Below the pieces are notes generated by a model, which saw only the letters and a list, made by a program, of their open reading frames with translations, had not been told where the DNA came from and did not search any database. A stretch of 64,000 nt of DNA. Origin: Nocardia yamanashiensis NBRC 100130 (lineage in GTDB: Bacteria > Actinomycetota > Actinomycetes > Mycobacteriales > Mycobacteriaceae). Below are positions 60,995-64,000 of this stretch, one piece after another (the first letter of the stretch is position 1; the number at the start of each line of letters is the position of its first letter). Both the position numbers and the translations under genes were made by a program. The stretch covers positions 186,001-250,000 of the forward strand of contig NZ_BDCD01000007.1 of assembly GCF_001613325.1 (NCBI RefSeq). Reading direction: 5' to 3'.

Positions 60995-63085
60995 GTGCTC
61001 GAATCACAGTTGCTCGATGGTGAACCCGGACTGCTCTACGTGTGTGGGCCGCCGGGGAGTGGGAAGACGGGGCTGCTGCGCGAGCTGGCGGCGAGCGTGG
61101 CGGATGCGATTCTGGTGGATGCCGCTGGGCGGGACGTGGATTCGGTTGTCGCGGAGTTGCTGGAGGCGTATCCGTCGCGGCGGGCCGGGGTGGATCTGAC
61201 GGATCTGATCAGCGAGACGCGCAATGACTGGACGGCCCGGACCATTCTCATCGCGAATGCGCATCGGGCGGGCACCTTGTTGTCGGGCGGGACGCCGGGA
61301 TTGATGCGGCAGGTGGTGCGCTGGTTGCGGATCGCCACGCGGGAGGGGCGGCTGCGCCTGGTCGTCGAGACCGAGACGGCCCCGGATCTGACCGATGCCG
61401 TCGAGGCTCGGCGGACCAGTGTGGTCGAGTTGCCTGGGCGCGCCGATGCGGCCTCCGGAGCCGATGGCATTGCGGCGGAGGATCTTCCGGCACTGCGAGC
61501 GCTGGCGCACGCCCAGGTGGCGCGCATTCCGGCCGAGGGGTGGGCGTTATTGTGCCGGGCCGCCGGAGTGCCGGTGACCGCCGAACAACTCGCGAAGCGA
61601 CTGCCGGGGGTTCTGGAGCACGACGGTGACGGGGTCGGGTTCCGTTCCTTCGCCGTGGCGCGTGAGCTGCGCGCGGGCTACGGCGACAGCGCCGGCCTGC
61701 ACGCCCGCATGACGGAGCTGTTGAAGGCGGGTGAACTGACCTCGGATTGGGAACGCAGCTCGCTGCCCGGGCACGCCGCTGCCGCGGGGCTGTTCGATGA
61801 GCTCCTGGCCGACGCCCGTGCGCTCGCGCGCATCCCCTACGACGCGCTCGTCGAGGGCTTCCGCGCCTGCTATCCCGACGGCATCGAGCAAGGTACTCAT
61901 GCTGCCGCATTGCATTACCTGACCGGCTACGGGCTGGCCGGAGCCACGCAAGGCGAGTGGGTCGCGCACCTGGCGCACGATGCCGTCACGCGCGGTGACC
62001 GGGAACGAGCCCGCGTACTGACCGAATTCAGTCCCGAGCCACTGCTTTTCCACACCGTCTGGTCACGGCTGCGGCTTCCGGGCGATCGCACCGTCCCCGG
62101 GCCCTGGCACGAGAACGACATCGAAAACGTTGCCGCCCTGGACTATCGGGGCCGGGCCGCCGTGGTGTCCGACGACGAGGACGACATGGGATTCGTGCTG
62201 GCCGCCGACACCGGCGAGCTGCTGGCGGGTCCGGTCCCCGACGCGCTCGAGCATCCCGAACTGAGCGCGGCGTTCGAGGACCACGACCCGATCGCCGGGC
62301 AGCTCGCCATATCCGGGGAATGGCGGCGCACCACCTTTCTCCGCGACGGCGAGCCGCTCGGCATCCTGCACCATCCCGCGGCGGACTACGCGGCTTTGGT
62401 CGGCGATACCCTGGTCGTGGTCGGAAACCAGGGCGCTTACGCCCTGCACGTGGACACCGCCCGGCTGCGCCCCGGCCCCGACAAGGCGCTCCGGCCGATG
62501 ATCGGCGCGCACGGCCGCATCCTCCCGAAACCGGTCGACCCCACCCTGTTCGCCGATCCCCGCCGTCTGCTCAAGCAAGTCTTCGGCCCCGGGCACATCC
62601 ATCGCCGCGACGACCCGCCCGCGACCATCACCCACGCCCCCACCCGCCACACGATGACCGGCACCGGCCTCCCCCACATCGAATGGCTGCTCGGCATCAC
62701 CCTCGACCCCACCGGCGAATTCCCGACGCGCCCTTGGCAATCGATCCCCGAAGCCGCCCAACCCCCGGACAGCGGCCCCTTCCACCTACTGGGCGACTGG
62801 CTCGGCGTCCCCCTCCTCCTCGACGGCAGCACCGGCCGGGTACTACGCATGCTCCCCGCGGACTCCCCCGCCTACCTGTTCCCCCGCGACCACCTACTCG
62901 GCACCAGCCTCGAACAGTTCGTCCTCATGCTGGCCCTCCTCCAGCACTACCTGCGCATCTACCGAGCGGCGAGCTCGGAACGCGAACAGGTCCTCACCGA
63001 ATTGCGGGTCCTGCTCCCCGAAGTCGACCCCCTCGCCGCCTCCGACTCCTGGCAGCACGTCCTGCATTTCGACGAATGGCATTGA
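60995..63085 (+). CDS. P-loop ATPase with C-terminal SUKH-4-like immunity domain
   Basis: The product has 696 residues from the GTG at 60995; the open frame upstream is antisense to the reductase. Walker A GPPGSGKT is at 18-25. A Walker B-like strand RTILIANAHRAG (about 82-93) has Asn-Ala-His in place of Asp-Asp/Glu, as in some STAND/NACHT-like proteins. A helical region follows to about 360, then a beta-rich stretch with GFVLAADTGELLAG. The last 140 residues (HLLGDWLGVPLLLDGSTGRVLRML, LGTSLEQFVLMLALLQHYL) resemble SUKH-4, a domain found in polymorphic-toxin immunity proteins. No toxin gene adjoins it. The SUKH assignment is from memory of the motif. Confidence 0.7.
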   Translation: MLESQLLDGEPGLLYVCGPPGSGKTGLLRELAASVADAILVDAAGRDVDSVVAELLEAYPSRRAGVDLTDLISETRNDWTARTILIANAHRAGTLLSGGTPGLMRQVVRWLRIATREGRLRLVVETETAPDLTDAVEARRTSVVELPGRADAASGADGIAAEDLPALRALAHAQVARIPAEGWALLCRAAGVPVTAEQLAKRLPGVLEHDGDGVGFRSFAVARELRAGYGDSAGLHARMTELLKAGELTSDWERSSLPGHAAAAGLFDELLADARALARIPYDALVEGFRACYPDGIEQGTHAAALHYLTGYGLAGATQGEWVAHLAHDAVTRGDRERARVLTEFSPEPLLFHTVWSRLRLPGDRTVPGPWHENDIENVAALDYRGRAAVVSDDEDDMGFVLAADTGELLAGPVPDALEHPELSAAFEDHDPIAGQLAISGEWRRTTFLRDGEPLGILHHPAADYAALVGDTLVVVGNQGAYALHVDTARLRPGPDKALRPMIGAHGRILPKPVDPTLFADPRRLLKQVFGPGHIHRRDDPPATITHAPTRHTMTGTGLPHIEWLLGITLDPTGEFPTRPWQSIPEAAQPPDSGPFHLLGDWLGVPLLLDGSTGRVLRMLPADSPAYLFPRDHLLGTSLEQFVLMLALLQHYLRIYRAASSEREQVLTELRVLLPEVDPLAASDSWQHVLHFDEWH

Positions 63086-63095
63086 GACGGATCGT

Positions 63096-63458
63096 TCAGC
63101 CCAGCAGCGCCTGGGTACAGGTGTAACCGAGCAGCGCCGCCCCCAGACCGGCGAACAAGCTGGCGGCGACATTGAGTACGGCGTACAGGTAGGCGCGCTG
63201 CTCGGCGAGCCGGACGGTTTCGTAGCTGAAGGTGCTATAGGTCGTCAGCGCGCCACAGAACCCGGTGCCCAGCAGGGTGATCCACGGCGTGGAGAGAGCG
63301 GCACCCGTCAGCGCACCGAGGGTCAGGCAACCACAGAGGTTGACGATGAAAGTGCCCCAAGGGAATACGCTGTCATGCCGGGTTTGGACGGCGCGGTCGG
63401 TGAGATAGCGCAGCGGCGCGCCGACCATGGCGCCGAGGACGACGAGCAGAGCGTTCAT
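63096..63458 (-). CDS. crcB: CrcB/FluC fluoride channel, short subunit
   Basis: The product has 120 residues. The ATG overlaps the upstream crcB stop (ATGA). Four helices are seen, with FIVNLCGCLTLG and GFCGALTTYSTFS, the pore motifs of Fluc channels. Fluc proteins work as antiparallel dimers; paired genes usually encode opposite-orientation subunits. Confidence 0.93.
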   Translation of the reverse strand: MNALLVVLGAMVGAPLRYLTDRAVQTRHDSVFPWGTFIVNLCGCLTLGALTGAALSTPWITLLGTGFCGALTTYSTFSYETVRLAEQRAYLYAVLNVAASLFAGLGAALLGYTCTQALLG

Positions 63459-63955
63459 CGCACGACTTCCTCTCGCCGCCACACCTTTCGAGCGACCACG
63501 CGAGTGAGCGCGACGGCGACGACGGTCGCGAGCAACGCGCACAGCAGCGTCGCGGTGAAGTACGCGAACGCCGTCAACGCCGAATCCGGTTGCAGCAGTG
63601 CGCGAGTGTCGTTGGCGTAGGTGGAGAACGTCGTGAACCCGCCGAGAATGCCCACCCCGAGGAAGGGCCGCACCAGCGGATGCGCGGCCCCGATCTCGGT
63701 AACCACGACCATCAGCACCCCGATCAGAAAACACCCGATCACATTGGTGACGAACGTGGCCCACGGAAACCCACCCACCGGCGCAGGCCACAACACAGCG
63801 AGCCCGTACCGCCCCAGCGCACCGACCGCGCCACCGGCGGAGATGACCGCCAGCACCGCACCGTGCGTCCGCGACAATTCCGCCCGCTGCCCGGGTTCGT
63901 GAACATCGATATCGGGATCGATCGCCCCACCCGCCGGGCTCACCTCACCACTCAC
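63455..63955 (-). CDS. crcB: CrcB/FluC fluoride channel, long subunit
   Basis: The product has 166 residues from a GTG with AGGAG upstream. About 35 hydrophilic, acidic N-terminal residues precede four helices. FVTNVIGCFLIG and GILGGFTTFSTYA are the pore motifs. It is coupled to the second crcB gene by a 4-base overlap, so the two should make a heterodimer exporting fluoride. No fluoride riboswitch is visible in the 45 bases left upstream. Confidence 0.93.
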   Translation of the reverse strand: MSGEVSPAGGAIDPDIDVHEPGQRAELSRTHGAVLAVISAGGAVGALGRYGLAVLWPAPVGGFPWATFVTNVIGCFLIGVLMVVVTEIGAAHPLVRPFLGVGILGGFTTFSTYANDTRALLQPDSALTAFAYFTATLLCALLATVVAVALTRVVARKVWRREEVVR

Positions 63956-64000
63956 AGTCGTCTCCTGATTTCGGATTCGCGGGTCCAGGCGCGCGGCGGG

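Noticed and set aside
63956..64000. Fluoride riboswitch upstream of the crcB pair
   Set aside because: Only 45 bases remain before the window ends and they show no recognisable fluoride-aptamer pattern.

Overview
The window looks like chromosomal DNA of a mycolic-acid actinobacterium, most likely Nocardia or a close relative. GC content is high and third positions are G/C-rich. Mycobacteriales hallmarks are dense: a complete mce operon with YrbE permeases and an Mce-associated protein, a cyclopropane/mycolate methyltransferase, an MspA-type porin, an LGFP-repeat protein, a WS/DGAT storage-lipid enzyme, a secreted cutinase, a CYP125-type P450 and an alkB-rubA-rubA-rubB locus. No transposase, integrase, tRNA, rRNA or CRISPR array was seen.

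Layout. 1-5.4 kb: a partial acyl-CoA oxidase/dehydrogenase, a ThrE-type exporter, a membrane protein, and a cyp125-tetR pair behind a large inverted repeat. 5.5-34 kb: a glycan locus. It holds a polyprenyl-phosphate sugar-1-phosphate transferase, a nucleotide-sugar module (C-methyltransferase, RfbF-like nucleotidyltransferase, PIG-L deacetylase, epimerase, RmlC-like epimerase, second degenerate methyltransferase), an MspA porin, a GT2 plus polysaccharide pyruvyltransferase pair, a DD-peptidase-like hydrolase and a Ser/Thr kinase. It then runs into one long coupled operon (18.9-33.95 kb): four glycosyltransferases, a Wzx flippase with a 280-residue disordered head, a Wzy-like membrane protein, a Wzz/BY-kinase relative whose Walker A is lost, a Tat lipoprotein with a pectate-lyase fold, a tandem GNAT protein, a GSAM-like aminotransferase, an SDR and an amidohydrolase. 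The natural reading is assembly, modification and export of a cell-surface polysaccharide.

34-46.3 kb: miscellaneous and lipid genes. Here are an ICMT-like methyltransferase, a flavin monooxygenase, a Uma2 protein, a two-domain fatty acyl reductase with a WS/DGAT enzyme (a plausible wax-ester pair), a cutinase, an alpha/beta hydrolase, a membrane-anchored expansin, a mycolate methyltransferase and a cytosolic-looking LGFP-repeat protein. 46.4-56.2 kb: a mce operon (yrbEA-yrbEB-mceABCDEF-mas) with two TetR genes at its 3' end and a promoter whose -35 box overlaps a perfect palindrome. 56.3-60 kb: the alkane hydroxylation operon alkB-rubA1-rubA2-rubB and a divergent TetR, separated by a three-half-site operator. 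60-64 kb: an aldo/keto reductase, an ATPase with a C-terminal SUKH-4-like region, and a coupled crcB pair.

Most operons show ATGA or GTGA stop/start overlaps, so translational coupling is the rule here. All functional calls come from reading motifs and family resemblance by eye; no database search was run.
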